This document shows, one piece after another, positions 52,780 to 61,204 of a stretch of 64,000 bases of DNA; the first letter of the stretch is position 1; every line of letters begins with the position of its first letter. The stretch comes from Croceibacterium mercuriale (GTDB lineage Bacteria; Pseudomonadota; Alphaproteobacteria; Sphingomonadales; Sphingomonadaceae). A program made the position numbers and the translations under genes. The DNA is taken from contig NZ_JTDN01000002.1 of assembly GCF_000802385.1 (NCBI RefSeq), forward strand, positions 806,001 through 870,000, written 5' to 3'. Below the pieces are notes generated by a model. That model was not told the DNA's origin. It did no database searches and saw nothing but the letters and a program-made list of their open reading frames with translations.

Positions 52780-54090
52780 TTACCACGCCCGTCCGGGGTT
52801 TGCCGCATGCACCAGCCGCACCGGCATCGCGCCGGTCTGCACCGGGGGCGCATGGCCCGGGGCATCGCGCAGGAATGCCAGCAGGTTCGGCAGCGGCATC
52901 GGCCGCGCGATGTGGTAGCCCTGCAGCGCATCGCAGCCCATGACCTGCAGCAGCGACTGGCACATCGCGTCCTCCACCCCTTCGGCGGTGACCGTCATGT
53001 CCATCGCATGAGCGAGGTCGATGGAGGCGCGCACGATCAGCGGATCGCGATTGCTGCTGGTCAGGTGGCTGACGAACATGCGGTCGATCTTCAGCTCGCT
53101 GACCGGCAGGCGCTTCAGATAGGCCAAGCTGGACAGGCCGGACCCGAAATCGTCGATCGCCACCGGCACGTTCGCTGCCGCCAGCGCGGCCAGCGTCTCG
53201 ATCGCGGCCTCCGGGTCCTCGATCACGCTGGTCTCGGTGATCTCGATCCCCAATCCGCTGCCGGCACTGGCGATCATGCCCATCACCTCGGCCATGAAGC
53301 TCTGGTCGCACAGCAGCGGGCCGGACATGTTGACGAACAGGCACAGTTCGTGGCCCGCGCCGCGCAGCACCGCCTGATCGCGCAGCACCTGGCGGATCAC
53401 CCAGTTGGTGATGTCGCGAATGGCGCCGGTGCGTTCGGCCAGCGTGATCATGCGGATGGTGGAGACCGGGCCCAGCGTGGGCGAGTCCCACCGGAGCAGC
53501 GCCTCTGCCGACAGGTGCGCGCCGGTGCGGCAATCCAGCTTGGGCTGGTACACCAGGTGCAGCTCGTTCGCGGCCAGCGCGCGGGGCAGGGCGCGCAGCA
53601 GGGCCAGGTCGTCCAGCTGCACCGATGACGGCAGGCCGGGATCGATCTGGCGGATGCGCCCGCCAGCGGCCGCGCCGCCCTCGCCATCGCCCGCCAGCGC
53701 GGCCAGCACGGCATCGAACATCTCGTCCGTCACGGCGCTTTGTTCTGCCGGTATTGGCGCGAAGGCGACGGTGCCGGTCAGCTGGAAGGCCACCCCGGCA
53801 ATCTCCAGCCGCCGTTCCAGCAGCGCCAGGCAGCGCGACAGGTCATGCCGGGCGGCCGCCACATCCGCCGCGCGGAAGCTGAATTCGATCGAATCATGCC
53901 CGATCCGCCCTACCGACCCACCCTGCATCGCAGCCAGGATGCGGTCGGCCGCACGCACCAGGATGCGGTTGGCGATCTCGAACCCGACCGTCTGGCGCGC
54001 CGGGATGAAGCGTTCGAACTCCACCACCGCGAAGAAGCGGACCCGCCGGTCGGCATCGTGCTTGATCGGGGCATGCAGGCGGCTGGTCAT
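52780..54090 (-). CDS. EAL-domain cyclic-di-GMP phosphodiesterase with degenerate GGDEF-like N-terminus
   Basis: This 436-residue cytosolic protein has an N-terminal 160 residues shaped like a diguanylate cyclase domain but without the GGDEF motif (HDSIEFSFRAADVAAARHDL at the expected site). The EAL domain (about 175-415) keeps the catalytic set: SAEALLRWDS, LFVNMSG, GIEITETSVIED, AIDDFGSGLSSLAYLKRLP, ELKIDRMF and TAEGVED. Likely it hydrolyses c-di-GMP to pGpG and lowers surface-attached behaviour. No transmembrane or sensor domain is visible. I took ATG 54090. It lies 99 bases upstream of the repeat autotransporter on the same strand and is divergent from the AEC transporter. Confidence 0.9.
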   Translation of the reverse strand: MTSRLHAPIKHDADRRVRFFAVVEFERFIPARQTVGFEIANRILVRAADRILAAMQGGSVGRIGHDSIEFSFRAADVAAARHDLSRCLALLERRLEIAGVAFQLTGTVAFAPIPAEQSAVTDEMFDAVLAALAGDGEGGAAAGGRIRQIDPGLPSSVQLDDLALLRALPRALAANELHLVYQPKLDCRTGAHLSAEALLRWDSPTLGPVSTIRMITLAERTGAIRDITNWVIRQVLRDQAVLRGAGHELCLFVNMSGPLLCDQSFMAEVMGMIASAGSGLGIEITETSVIEDPEAAIETLAALAAANVPVAIDDFGSGLSSLAYLKRLPVSELKIDRMFVSHLTSSNRDPLIVRASIDLAHAMDMTVTAEGVEDAMCQSLLQVMGCDALQGYHIARPMPLPNLLAFLRDAPGHAPPVQTGAMPVRLVHAANPGRAW

Positions 54091-54169
54091 GCCGGCGACA
54101 CTGCGCCCGACAGGTAAAGGAGGTGTTGATGCCGCTCCCGGCACCTTTGCGGGCATCAGCCGCGCCGCT

Positions 54170-55117
54170 ATGCGCCGGGGCGTGCTGGCCATCCTGTTCA
54201 TCATCCTGCCGATCTTCGGCCTGATCCTGGCCGGCTGGGCGTTGCGGCGTACCGGCGTGTTCGGCGCGCAGACCACGACGGAACTGAACCGCTTCGTGAT
54301 CTGGCTGGCGCTGCCCGCGCTGATGTTCGACATCGTCGCGGGCGCGCGCTGGGCCGACATCTGGCGGCCGGACTTCATTGCGGCATTCGGCGGCGGCGTG
54401 GTGGTGATCTTCGGGGGCACGGTGTTGATCGCGCGCGGGCTGCGCCGGCCCCTGGCGGATGCGGCGGTGGACGGGCTGAACGCGGGTTACGCCAATACAG
54501 CCTATGTCGGCTTCCCGCTCGCCGCCGCGGCGCTGGGCCCGGGGACGCGCACCGGGGTGCTGATCGCCTGCATCCTGACCATCACCATCCTGTTCGCGAT
54601 CGGGCTGATCCTGGCGGAGCTGGGGCAGCAACGCGGCGAAGGCGGTCTGGGACGGATCATGTTGCGGGTGGGCAACCGGCTGGCCCGCAACCCGCTGGTG
54701 GTGGCGCCGGCGGCAGGCGCGGTGGTGCTGGCCAGCGGGCTGGGCCTGCCCGCACCGGTGCACAGCTTCGCCACCCTGCTGGGCAATGCCGCCTCTCCCT
54801 GCGCACTGGTGGCGCTGGGCCTGTTCCTGGGGGAGAAGCGCGGCGCGGGCACGCGGCACCTGCCGGCAATCGCGATGCTGACCGGGCTGAAGCTGGTGGG
54901 TCAGCCGCTGGTCACCTGGGTGCTGGCGGTGCATGTCTTCGCGCTGGATGCCGCCACCACCACGCTGGCGGTGCTGATCGCCGCGTTGCCGACCGGCACC
55001 GGGCCGTGGATGGTCAGTGCGATCTATGCCCGCGATGCGGAAGTGACGGCGCGCGTTCTGCTGGCCAGCACGGTCGGGTCGGTGGTGACGCTGACGCTGC
55101 TGCTGAACTGGCTGTAA
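54170..55117 (+). CDS. AEC family transporter
   Basis: This 315-residue inner-membrane protein has about ten hydrophobic helices. The start MRRGVLAILFIILPIFGLIL, followed by TELNRFVIWLALPALMFDIV, and the second half PTGTGPWMVSAIYARDAEVT are characteristic of the auxin-efflux-carrier-like (AEC) family of permeases, which in bacteria move small carboxylates. The substrate is not predictable. The start at ATG 54170 puts helix 1 at the N-terminus; the frame is open far upstream but that part overlaps the divergent EAL gene and is a shadow. It converges with the ExoD-like gene, three bases apart. Confidence 0.85.
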   Translation: MRRGVLAILFIILPIFGLILAGWALRRTGVFGAQTTTELNRFVIWLALPALMFDIVAGARWADIWRPDFIAAFGGGVVVIFGGTVLIARGLRRPLADAAVDGLNAGYANTAYVGFPLAAAALGPGTRTGVLIACILTITILFAIGLILAELGQQRGEGGLGRIMLRVGNRLARNPLVVAPAAGAVVLASGLGLPAPVHSFATLLGNAASPCALVALGLFLGEKRGAGTRHLPAIAMLTGLKLVGQPLVTWVLAVHVFALDAATTTLAVLIAALPTGTGPWMVSAIYARDAEVTARVLLASTVGSVVTLTLLLNWL

Positions 55118-55120
55118 GGC

Positions 55121-55747
55121 TCAGCCGCCGCCCGCGCCGCCCATCAGCATCGATATGCCGAAGCCGATCGCGGCGAGGCTGCCGGCGAACGCCACCAGCA
55201 TCAGCAAGCCATCGCGCACCAGCATGGCAAGGCCGAAGGCAGCGATCGCGGCCATGGGCGCGGTGGTGGCCAGCGGGATCAGCTCCAGCGGCGGAATGGT
55301 GAAGGTCAGGGCGATGATCGCCAACGCGGCCAGCCGCTGGAACCAGGGGCTGGTCAGCGCGGGCAGGCGGCCATGGAACCAGCGGTCCAGCCGGCGGGCG
55401 AGCTCGTCCAGCTTGTCCGCCGCTTTCTTCACCTTCCTCGCCTTCGCCCCGCGACGGGTGATGAAGCCGGGCAACCACAGGGTCTTGCGTCCCAGCAGCA
55501 GCTGGACCGCCGTAATCACGATCATCACCGCCAGCAGCGTGGGCAGGGTCGGGATGGAGCCGATCGGGCTGATGTCGATCAGCGCGGGGATAAGCAGGAA
55601 CGGGCCGAAGCTGCGCTGCCCCATCGCATCGACCACATCGCCGATGGTGACCCGGTCCTGCCGACCGGCCAGATCGCGCAGGCGGTCGAGTATGTCCTCC
55701 ACATTGTGGACCCCGCCGCCACCATCTTGCTGTTCGTTGTCAGCCAT
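55121..55747 (-). CDS. ExoD family membrane protein
   Basis: This 208-residue protein begins with a soluble segment (VEDILDRLRDLAGRQDRVTI), followed by the ExoD signature GQRSFGPFLLIPALIDISPI and GSIPTLPTLLAVMIVITAVQ. A basic helix (RRGAKARKVKKAADKLDELA) and three further membrane helices follow. ExoD of Sinorhizobium affects exopolysaccharide production and alkaline tolerance, but its biochemistry is undefined. I used ATG 55747 (MADNEQQ) rather than a TTG four codons upstream. It stands alone, convergent with the AEC gene and 33 bases downstream of the YbdD-like gene. Confidence 0.88.
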   Translation of the reverse strand: MADNEQQDGGGGVHNVEDILDRLRDLAGRQDRVTIGDVVDAMGQRSFGPFLLIPALIDISPIGSIPTLPTLLAVMIVITAVQLLLGRKTLWLPGFITRRGAKARKVKKAADKLDELARRLDRWFHGRLPALTSPWFQRLAALAIIALTFTIPPLELIPLATTAPMAAIAAFGLAMLVRDGLLMLVAFAGSLAAIGFGISMLMGGAGGG

Positions 55748-55780
55748 ACGGGTTTTCAATGAACATGCCCGGCGATGGTT

Positions 55781-55966
55781 TCAGCAGCAGCGCCCGCCGC
55801 CGCTGGCGCCATAGCGGGCCTGCTGCCGGTCGCGGAAGAAGGCCACCCGGTCCATTACCGGTGCGCCCGGATGGTGCTGCGCCATGTGCTGCAGATAGGT
55901 GCCGTAATCGGGCAGGCCGACCATCGCGCGGGCGATGCGGGCGCAGCGGTCCCACAGACGCCTCAT
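55781..55966 (-). CDS. YbdD/YjiX family small protein
   Basis: This 61-residue protein starts MRRLWDRCARIARAMVGLPD. It has the family core GLPDYGTYLQHMAQHHPG and FFRDRQQARYGAS, then ends GGGRCC with two adjacent cysteines as is usual for the family. It is the standard partner encoded directly after CstA/BtsT-type transporters. Its ATG overlaps the cstA stop (ATGA). Its molecular role is unknown; it may regulate or stabilise the transporter. Confidence 0.92.
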   Translation of the reverse strand: MRRLWDRCARIARAMVGLPDYGTYLQHMAQHHPGAPVMDRVAFFRDRQQARYGASGGGRCC

Positions 55967-58050
55967 GCCGCAGCCCCGGCGGCATCGAGCGCGCGATCCT
56001 GTGCCGTTAGCGGCGTGGAGGGCCCGCCGATCTCCCGCGTGATCGGCGTGGGCGAGCGGCGTGCGGCCAGCACGGTGCGGATGGTGAAGCCGGCCAGCGT
56101 CAGCACGATCAGCAGGAAGATCGCCACCAGCGCCGCATCGATCCGGTCGTTGAACACGATGGCACGCATCGCATCCATGTCGGCGGCCGGCGCCAGCACC
56201 TCGCCGCGCTGCACCGCGGCGGAAAAGCGCGTCGCATGGGCCAGAAAGCCGATCGCCGGATCGGGGCTGAACAGCTTCAGCCAGCCGGCGGACAGGGTGC
56301 AGATCAGCAGCCAGGCTGTCGGCACCAGCGTGACCCAGGCAAAGCGGTCGCGCTTCATCCGGAACAGCACCGCCGTGCCCAGCATCAGCGCGATGGCGGC
56401 GAGCATCTGGTTGGAGATGCCGAACACCGGCCACAGTGTGTTCACCCCGCCCAGCGGATCGGTCACGCCCTGGTACAGGAAGAAGCCCCAGGCGGCGACG
56501 CACAGCGCCGTGCACAGCAGTCCCGCGGCCTGCGCCCGACGCTCGATGAAGCGCGGCGCTGCCAGGGCGAGCAGGTCCTGCAGCATGAAGCGCCCGGCGC
56601 GAGTGCCGGCATCCACTGCGGTCAGGATGAACAACGCCTCGAACAGGATGGCGAAATGGTACCAGAACGCCTTCATCCCCGGACCGCCGGCAATATGCGC
56701 GAAGATCTCCGCCATGGCGACCGCCAGCGTCGGTGCGCCGCCCGTGCGGCTGATGATGGTCGCCTCGCCTACGTCGCGCGCGGCATTGGTGATGGTCGCG
56801 GCGTCGATGGGGAAGCCCATGGCGGTGACCGCGGCGCTGGCGCTGGCGGCATCGGTGCCGATCAGCGCGGCGGGGCTGTTCATGGTGAAATAGATGCCAG
56901 GATCCAGGATGCTGGCGCCGACCAGCGCCATGATCGCGACGAACGCTTCCGCCAGCATCGCGCCATAGCCGATCAGCGGCGCATCGCTTTCGCTGGCGAT
57001 CAGCTTGGGCGTGGTGCCGCTGGCGATCAGCGCGTGGAACCCGCTGACCGCGCCGCAGGCGATGGTGATGAACAGGAACGGGAACAGCGCACCCGACCAC
57101 ACCGGCCCGCCCCCGCCGATGAACTGCGTCAGCGGCGGCATTCGCAGCGGCGGCGCCATGATCAGAATGCCGATCGCCAGCGCCACGATTGCGCCGATCT
57201 TCAGGAAGGTGGACAGGTAGTCGCGCGGCGCCAGCAGCAGCCATACCGGCAGGACGGAGGCGACCGCGCCATAGCCGATCAGGATGAAGCACAGCGCCGC
57301 CGGCGTGAAGGTGAAGGCCGGGCCCCACACGGGCGAGGCGGCGATCTGTTCGCCATAGACGATCGCGGCCAGCAGTCCGGCCAGGCCGATCAGCGACACT
57401 TCCCCGATCCGGCCCGGCCTGATCCAGCGGGTATAGACGCCCATGAACAGCGCCAGCGGCACGGTGGCGGCCACGGTGAACAGGCCCCACGGGCTTTCCG
57501 CCAGCGCGCGCACCACGATCAGCGCCAGCACCGCCAGGATGATGACCATGATCATGAAGGCGCCCACCAGCGCGATGGTCCCGGCGGTCTGCCCCATCTC
57601 CATCCGCACCAGTTCGCCCAGCGATCGCCCGTCGCGTCGCATGGAGAGGAACAGCACGATGAAGTCCTGCACCGCGCCGGCGAAGATCACCCCGAAGATG
57701 ATCCACAGCGTGCCCGGCAGATACCCCATCTGCGCGGCCAGCACCGGGCCGACCAGCGGCCCGGCCCCGGCAATGGCGGCGAAGTGGTGGCCGAACAGCA
57801 CGGTGCGGTCCGTCGCCACATAATCCAGTCCGTCCGCCCGGCGCACCGCCGGCGTCGGCCGCGCTCCGTCCAGCCCCATCACATGGCGGGCGATGAACAG
57901 CGCGTAATAGCGGTAGGCGACCAGGAAGCAGCCGAGCGCGGCGGTGACCACCCACAGCGCGTTGACCGGCTCCCCGCGGGACAAGGCCACATGGGCCAGC
58001 GCGGCCAGGCCGCCGGTGCCGATCGCGATCCAGGGCAGGTGGCGCAGCAT
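55963..58050 (-). CDS. cstA: CstA-family carbon-starvation transporter
   Basis: This 695-residue inner-membrane protein has about 16-18 helices. It belongs to the CstA/BtsT family, which imports pyruvate and possibly peptides during starvation. Signature blocks: NALWVVTAALGCFLVAYRYY, YVATDRTVLFGHHFAAIAGA then GPLVGPVLAAQMGYLPGTLW, QDFIVLFLSMRRDGRSLGEL, ITIACGAVSGFHALIASGTT and FGISNQMLAAIALMLGTAVL. GGGGAG upstream of ATG 58050 (MLRHLPWIAIGTGG) fixes the start. It is translationally coupled to the YbdD-like gene and divergent from the type III PKS operon. Confidence 0.94.
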   Translation of the reverse strand: MLRHLPWIAIGTGGLAALAHVALSRGEPVNALWVVTAALGCFLVAYRYYALFIARHVMGLDGARPTPAVRRADGLDYVATDRTVLFGHHFAAIAGAGPLVGPVLAAQMGYLPGTLWIIFGVIFAGAVQDFIVLFLSMRRDGRSLGELVRMEMGQTAGTIALVGAFMIMVIILAVLALIVVRALAESPWGLFTVAATVPLALFMGVYTRWIRPGRIGEVSLIGLAGLLAAIVYGEQIAASPVWGPAFTFTPAALCFILIGYGAVASVLPVWLLLAPRDYLSTFLKIGAIVALAIGILIMAPPLRMPPLTQFIGGGGPVWSGALFPFLFITIACGAVSGFHALIASGTTPKLIASESDAPLIGYGAMLAEAFVAIMALVGASILDPGIYFTMNSPAALIGTDAASASAAVTAMGFPIDAATITNAARDVGEATIISRTGGAPTLAVAMAEIFAHIAGGPGMKAFWYHFAILFEALFILTAVDAGTRAGRFMLQDLLALAAPRFIERRAQAAGLLCTALCVAAWGFFLYQGVTDPLGGVNTLWPVFGISNQMLAAIALMLGTAVLFRMKRDRFAWVTLVPTAWLLICTLSAGWLKLFSPDPAIGFLAHATRFSAAVQRGEVLAPAADMDAMRAIVFNDRIDAALVAIFLLIVLTLAGFTIRTVLAARRSPTPITREIGGPSTPLTAQDRALDAAGAAA

Positions 58051-58183
58051 TGTGTGTGAACTCCCCGTGCAGCTTGCACCGGCTGTTGCAGATGGTCCGG
58101 CGGTCGCCAACCGCAAAAAACCGCGCCGGCACGGGCCATTGTCGTATCCGGAGCGTTGAAGATGTCTGCAGAAAGGGTCGTGC

Positions 58184-59230
58184 TTGCCAGCCTATCTCCA
58201 CGCCATCGGCACCGCGGTGCCACCGCATGACGTCCACGCCACCTTCATCGAGTGGGCGCGTCGGCAGCTGGACAGCCCGCGCGAGGCGGCGGTGTTCGAC
58301 CGGATGGCGGGGCGCGCGGGCATCGGCCATCGCTGGTCCGTGCTGCCGGTTTCCTCGTTCGAGGAGGACGGCGGTTTCTACCGTAACGTCGAATGGCCCG
58401 GCACCGCCACGCGGATGCAGGTCTATGCCCGGGCCGCACCCGACCTCGCCTGCGCCGCGATCGCGCAATTAGGCGAGCAGGTGGCGCTGGACGGCATCAC
58501 CCATCTGGTGCTGGCCAGCTGCACCGGCTTCGTCGCGCCCGGCATCGACCAGATCATCGCCCGCCGTCTGGGACTGGCGCCATCGGTGGAGCGGCTGCTG
58601 GTCGGCTTCATGGGCTGTTACGCTGCGATCGCCGCCCTGCGGTCCGCCCGCCACATCGCGCAGTCGGAACCGGATGCGCGGGTGCTGGTGGTGACGGTGG
58701 AACTGTGTACGCTGCACCTGCAGCAGACGGCGGAGCTGGAGCCGATGCTGGCCATGCTGCAGTTCGGCGATGGCGCGGCGGCGGGGCTGGTGACCGGCAA
58801 GCCCGGCGGGTTGCTGCTGGAGCGGCCGTTCTCCTCCACGCTGGAGGAAAGCCATGAGCTGATCCGCTGGGACATAACCGACACCGGCTTCGCGATGCAT
58901 CTGTCGGGGGAGGTGCCCGGCCGCATTGCCCTGGCCATGGCGGAGCCGGCCTTCGCCGCCGCGCTCGGCTGCCACCCTGCAGAAGTGGACAGCTGGGCGG
59001 TGCATGCCGGGGGCCGCTCCATCCTGGATGCGGTAGAGCGCTCGCTGGAGCTGGCGCCCGATGCGCTGGACCATTCGCGTGCCGTGCTGGCGGACAATGG
59101 CAACATGTCGTCCGCCACGCTGATGTTCGTGCTGAAGCGGCTGCTGGCCGGGCCGCCGGTCGGCACGGGCGTGGCCCTCGCCTTCGGACCCGGCCTCGCC
59201 GCCGAAGGGCTGACCTTCCGGGGCGCGTGA
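58184..59230 (+). CDS. Type III polyketide synthase
   Basis: This 348-residue chalcone-synthase-like enzyme extends an acyl-CoA (or acyl-ACP) starter with malonyl-CoA and cyclises the product. The catalytic triad is intact: C113 in LASCTGFVAPGID, H274 in VHAGGRSILDAVE and N307 in DNGNMSSATL. The GFGPG-like C-terminal loop appears as AFGPGLAAEG. The start is TTG (PAYLHAIGTAVPPHDVHATF) with AAAGGG about 7 bases upstream; no better in-frame start exists. The stop overlaps the methyltransferase start. The three-gene order PKS, methyltransferase, FAD enzyme matches loci making methylated, oxidised alkylresorcinols/alkylquinones or alkylpyrones. The exact product is not deducible. Confidence 0.9.
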   Translation: MPAYLHAIGTAVPPHDVHATFIEWARRQLDSPREAAVFDRMAGRAGIGHRWSVLPVSSFEEDGGFYRNVEWPGTATRMQVYARAAPDLACAAIAQLGEQVALDGITHLVLASCTGFVAPGIDQIIARRLGLAPSVERLLVGFMGCYAAIAALRSARHIAQSEPDARVLVVTVELCTLHLQQTAELEPMLAMLQFGDGAAAGLVTGKPGGLLLERPFSSTLEESHELIRWDITDTGFAMHLSGEVPGRIALAMAEPAFAAALGCHPAEVDSWAVHAGGRSILDAVERSLELAPDALDHSRAVLADNGNMSSATLMFVLKRLLAGPPVGTGVALAFGPGLAAEGLTFRGA

Positions 59231-59919
59231 TGGACCTCGCCCGGCGATCCCGCGACCCCGAGCTGATGGATGCCGACGACCTGCCGGCCGACACCTATGT
59301 CGCGGTCATGCGCGATCTCGCCCGCGTCAACGCGGTGACGCTTGCGCCACGGCCGACGCTGCGCTTCCTTGAGCGGGTGGCGCAGCGGCGCGCCAGCCTG
59401 CGCATCCTGGATGTGGGCTTCGGCGATGGTGACATGCTGCGCCGGATCGAACGCTGGGCGACACAACGTGGCGTGACGGTGGCGCTGACCGGCGTCGACC
59501 TCAACCCGCGCAGCGAACAGGCCGCCCGGGCGCATACACCGGTGGAATCGTGCATCCGCTGGGTGACCGGCGACTATGCCGATCTGGCAGGGCAGGGCTG
59601 GGACGTGATCCTGTCCAGCCTGGTGGCGCATCACATGGAGGATGACGAGCTGGTCGCCTTCCTGCGCTTCATGGAACATCAGGCTGCGGCCGGCTGGTTC
59701 GTGAACGACCTGCTGCGGCATCGCTTTGCCCATGGCGGCTACCCGCTGCTGGCGCGGCTTGCCCGCTGGCATCCGATCGTGCGGCACGATGGCACGCTGT
59801 CCATCGCCCGCTCCTTCCGCCCGGCCGAATGGCTGCCCTTGCTGGCGGCGGCCGGCATCACCGAGGCGCAGGTGCGCCGTTGCTTCCCGTTCCGGCTGTG
59901 CGTCGAACGCCTGCGCTGA
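59230..59919 (+). CDS. SAM-dependent methyltransferase (PKS-linked)
   Basis: This protein of about 229 residues has a class I methyltransferase fold. Motif I is LRILDVGFGDGDMLRRIERW, the acidic strand-2 end is LTGVDLNPRSEQAARAH, and SSLVAHHMEDDELVAFL lies where catalytic or substrate contacts are expected. The C-terminal half (RSFRPAEWLPLLAAAGI) is typical of methyltransferases acting on small or lipid phenols. Its ATG shares one base with the PKS stop (TGATG); GTG 59227 is an alternative. It probably methylates the polyketide ring or its oxidised form, by context. Confidence 0.85.
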   Translation: MDLARRSRDPELMDADDLPADTYVAVMRDLARVNAVTLAPRPTLRFLERVAQRRASLRILDVGFGDGDMLRRIERWATQRGVTVALTGVDLNPRSEQAARAHTPVESCIRWVTGDYADLAGQGWDVILSSLVAHHMEDDELVAFLRFMEHQAAAGWFVNDLLRHRFAHGGYPLLARLARWHPIVRHDGTLSIARSFRPAEWLPLLAAAGITEAQVRRCFPFRLCVERLR

Positions 59920-60983
59920 TCGTCGGCGGCGGGCCCGCGGGCGCGGCGCTGGCGTTGCGGCTGGCACAGGCCGGTCGCCCGCATCTCCTGCTGGAACGCA
60001 GCCGGGAGACCGGCGACGCGCTATGCGGCGGGTTTCTCAGCTGGCGGACACTGGCCATGCTGGAGCGGCTGGGGATCGCGGCCGAGGCGCTGAACCCGGT
60101 GGCGGTGACGCAGGTGCGGCTGTTCGCCGGCAACCGGCAGGCGCAGGCGGCGCTGCCCCGGCCTGCCCTGGCGGTGTCGCGCCGGCACCTCGACACGCTG
60201 CTGATGCAGGCGGCACTGGCGGCGGGCGCGGCGGTGGAGCGTGGCGTGACCGTGCGCGCGATCGACGGGCTGACCGCGCGGCTGGGCGACGGGACGGAGA
60301 TCGCCGGCGACGCGCTGTTCCTCGCCAGCGGCAAGCATGATGTGCGCGGGGCGTCGCGGCCGGCCGAGGCCCGCGGGGCGGATCCGACCATCGGCCTGCG
60401 CGTACGGTTGCAACCGGCGCCGGCGCTGCAACGGTCTGTCGGCCCCAGCGTGGAGCTGCATCTGTTCGATCGCGGCTATGCCGGGCTGGTGCTGCAGGAG
60501 GATGGCGGTGGCAATCTGTGCCTGGCGGTCCATCGATCCCGCCTGACCGAAGCGGGCGGGCCGGCGGCATTGCTGCGCGCCTGGGCGGCGGAGAGTGGGC
60601 CGCTGGCGGAACGGCTGGCGCACTGGACGGGCGAGATGCCCGATGCGATCGCCAACGTACCCTATGGCTGGCGCGCCACCGGGACGGAGCCGGGCCTGTT
60701 CCGGCTGGGTGATCAGGCGGCGGTGATACCGTCACTGGCCGGGGAGGGCATGGCCATCGCCGTCGCCAGTGCCGGCGCGGCAGCAGCGGCCTATCTGCAG
60801 GGCGGACCGGACGCAGCGCCGGGATACCAGCGCCGCTTCGCGCAGGTGGCGCGCCGGCCAGTGGGCGTGGCGCGACTCGTGTGGCAGATGGCGGAGCGGC
60901 CGGCGGCGGCGCGGCTGGGAGTCAGGATCGCGCAGGCCGTGCCGGGGATGTTGCCTCTGCTGGCGCGCCTGACGCGGATCTGA
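59898..60983 (+). CDS. FAD-dependent oxidoreductase (geranylgeranyl-reductase-like)
   Basis: This protein of about 361 residues has the dinucleotide motif ALIVGGGPAGAALALRLAQA at the N-terminus, the middle motif DALFLASGKHDVRG and the C-terminal FAD motif LFRLGDQAAVIPSLAGEGMA. It groups with aromatic-ring hydroxylases and prenyl reductases. In this operon it may hydroxylate the phenolic polyketide to a quinol/quinone, as SrsC does in the Streptomyces srs cluster. The start is inferred as GTG 59898, which overlaps the methyltransferase gene by 22 bases; no good ribosome site is visible, so the exact start is uncertain. It is the last gene before the convergent tRNA-Leu. Confidence 0.82.
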   Translation: MRRTPALIVGGGPAGAALALRLAQAGRPHLLLERSRETGDALCGGFLSWRTLAMLERLGIAAEALNPVAVTQVRLFAGNRQAQAALPRPALAVSRRHLDTLLMQAALAAGAAVERGVTVRAIDGLTARLGDGTEIAGDALFLASGKHDVRGASRPAEARGADPTIGLRVRLQPAPALQRSVGPSVELHLFDRGYAGLVLQEDGGGNLCLAVHRSRLTEAGGPAALLRAWAAESGPLAERLAHWTGEMPDAIANVPYGWRATGTEPGLFRLGDQAAVIPSLAGEGMAIAVASAGAAAAAYLQGGPDAAPGYQRRFAQVARRPVGVARLVWQMAERPAAARLGVRIAQAVPGMLPLLARLTRI

Positions 60984-61021
60984 GCTGGGGTCCGGCAAGG
61001 CCGGTCTATCGCGATCAGGGC

Positions 61022-61108
61022 TGGTGCGGCCAAGAAGACTCGAACTTCCACGGGCTTTCGCCCACAACGACCTCAACGTTGCGCGTCTACCAATTCCGCC
61101 ATGGCCGC
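61022..61108 (-). tRNA. tRNA-Leu(GAG)
   Basis: Read on the minus strand the gene starts GCGGCCATGGCGGAATTGGT and ends in an encoded CCA. The acceptor stem is GCGGCCA/TGGCCGC, the anticodon stem CAACG/CGTTG encloses the loop TTGAGGT (anticodon GAG), the long variable arm is GTGGGCGAAAGCCCGT and the T-arm loop TTCGAGT is present. Length is 87 bases, as expected for a class II tRNA. Confidence 0.97.
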
Positions 61109-61149
61109 AAGCCGTGACACGGGCGCATGGCGCGCCCGGCCGGGTAGGA

Positions 61150-61177
61150 GCGCGCCACTAGCAAACAGGTGGCGCGC
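61150..61177. other. Stem-loop between zinc-ribbon gene and tRNA-Leu
   Basis: GCGCGCCAC (61150-61158) pairs perfectly with GTGGCGCGC (61169-61177) around a 10-base loop. It lies just after the stop of the minus-strand zinc-ribbon gene and before the tRNA, where it could terminate or protect that mRNA. There is no T-run. Confidence 0.5.
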
Positions 61178-61204
61178 CTGCAAGCGGAGTGACAACCGGG
61201 ACCG

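Noticed and set aside
55781-58468. Single minus-strand frame of about 895 codons spanning YbdD and cstA
   Set aside because: Only its last 61 codons encode a real protein (YbdD-like); the rest is an out-of-frame shadow of cstA.
61113-61204. tRNA-proximal integration (att) site
   Set aside because: No direct repeat of the tRNA 3' end and no integrase or foreign-composition DNA is seen on either side.
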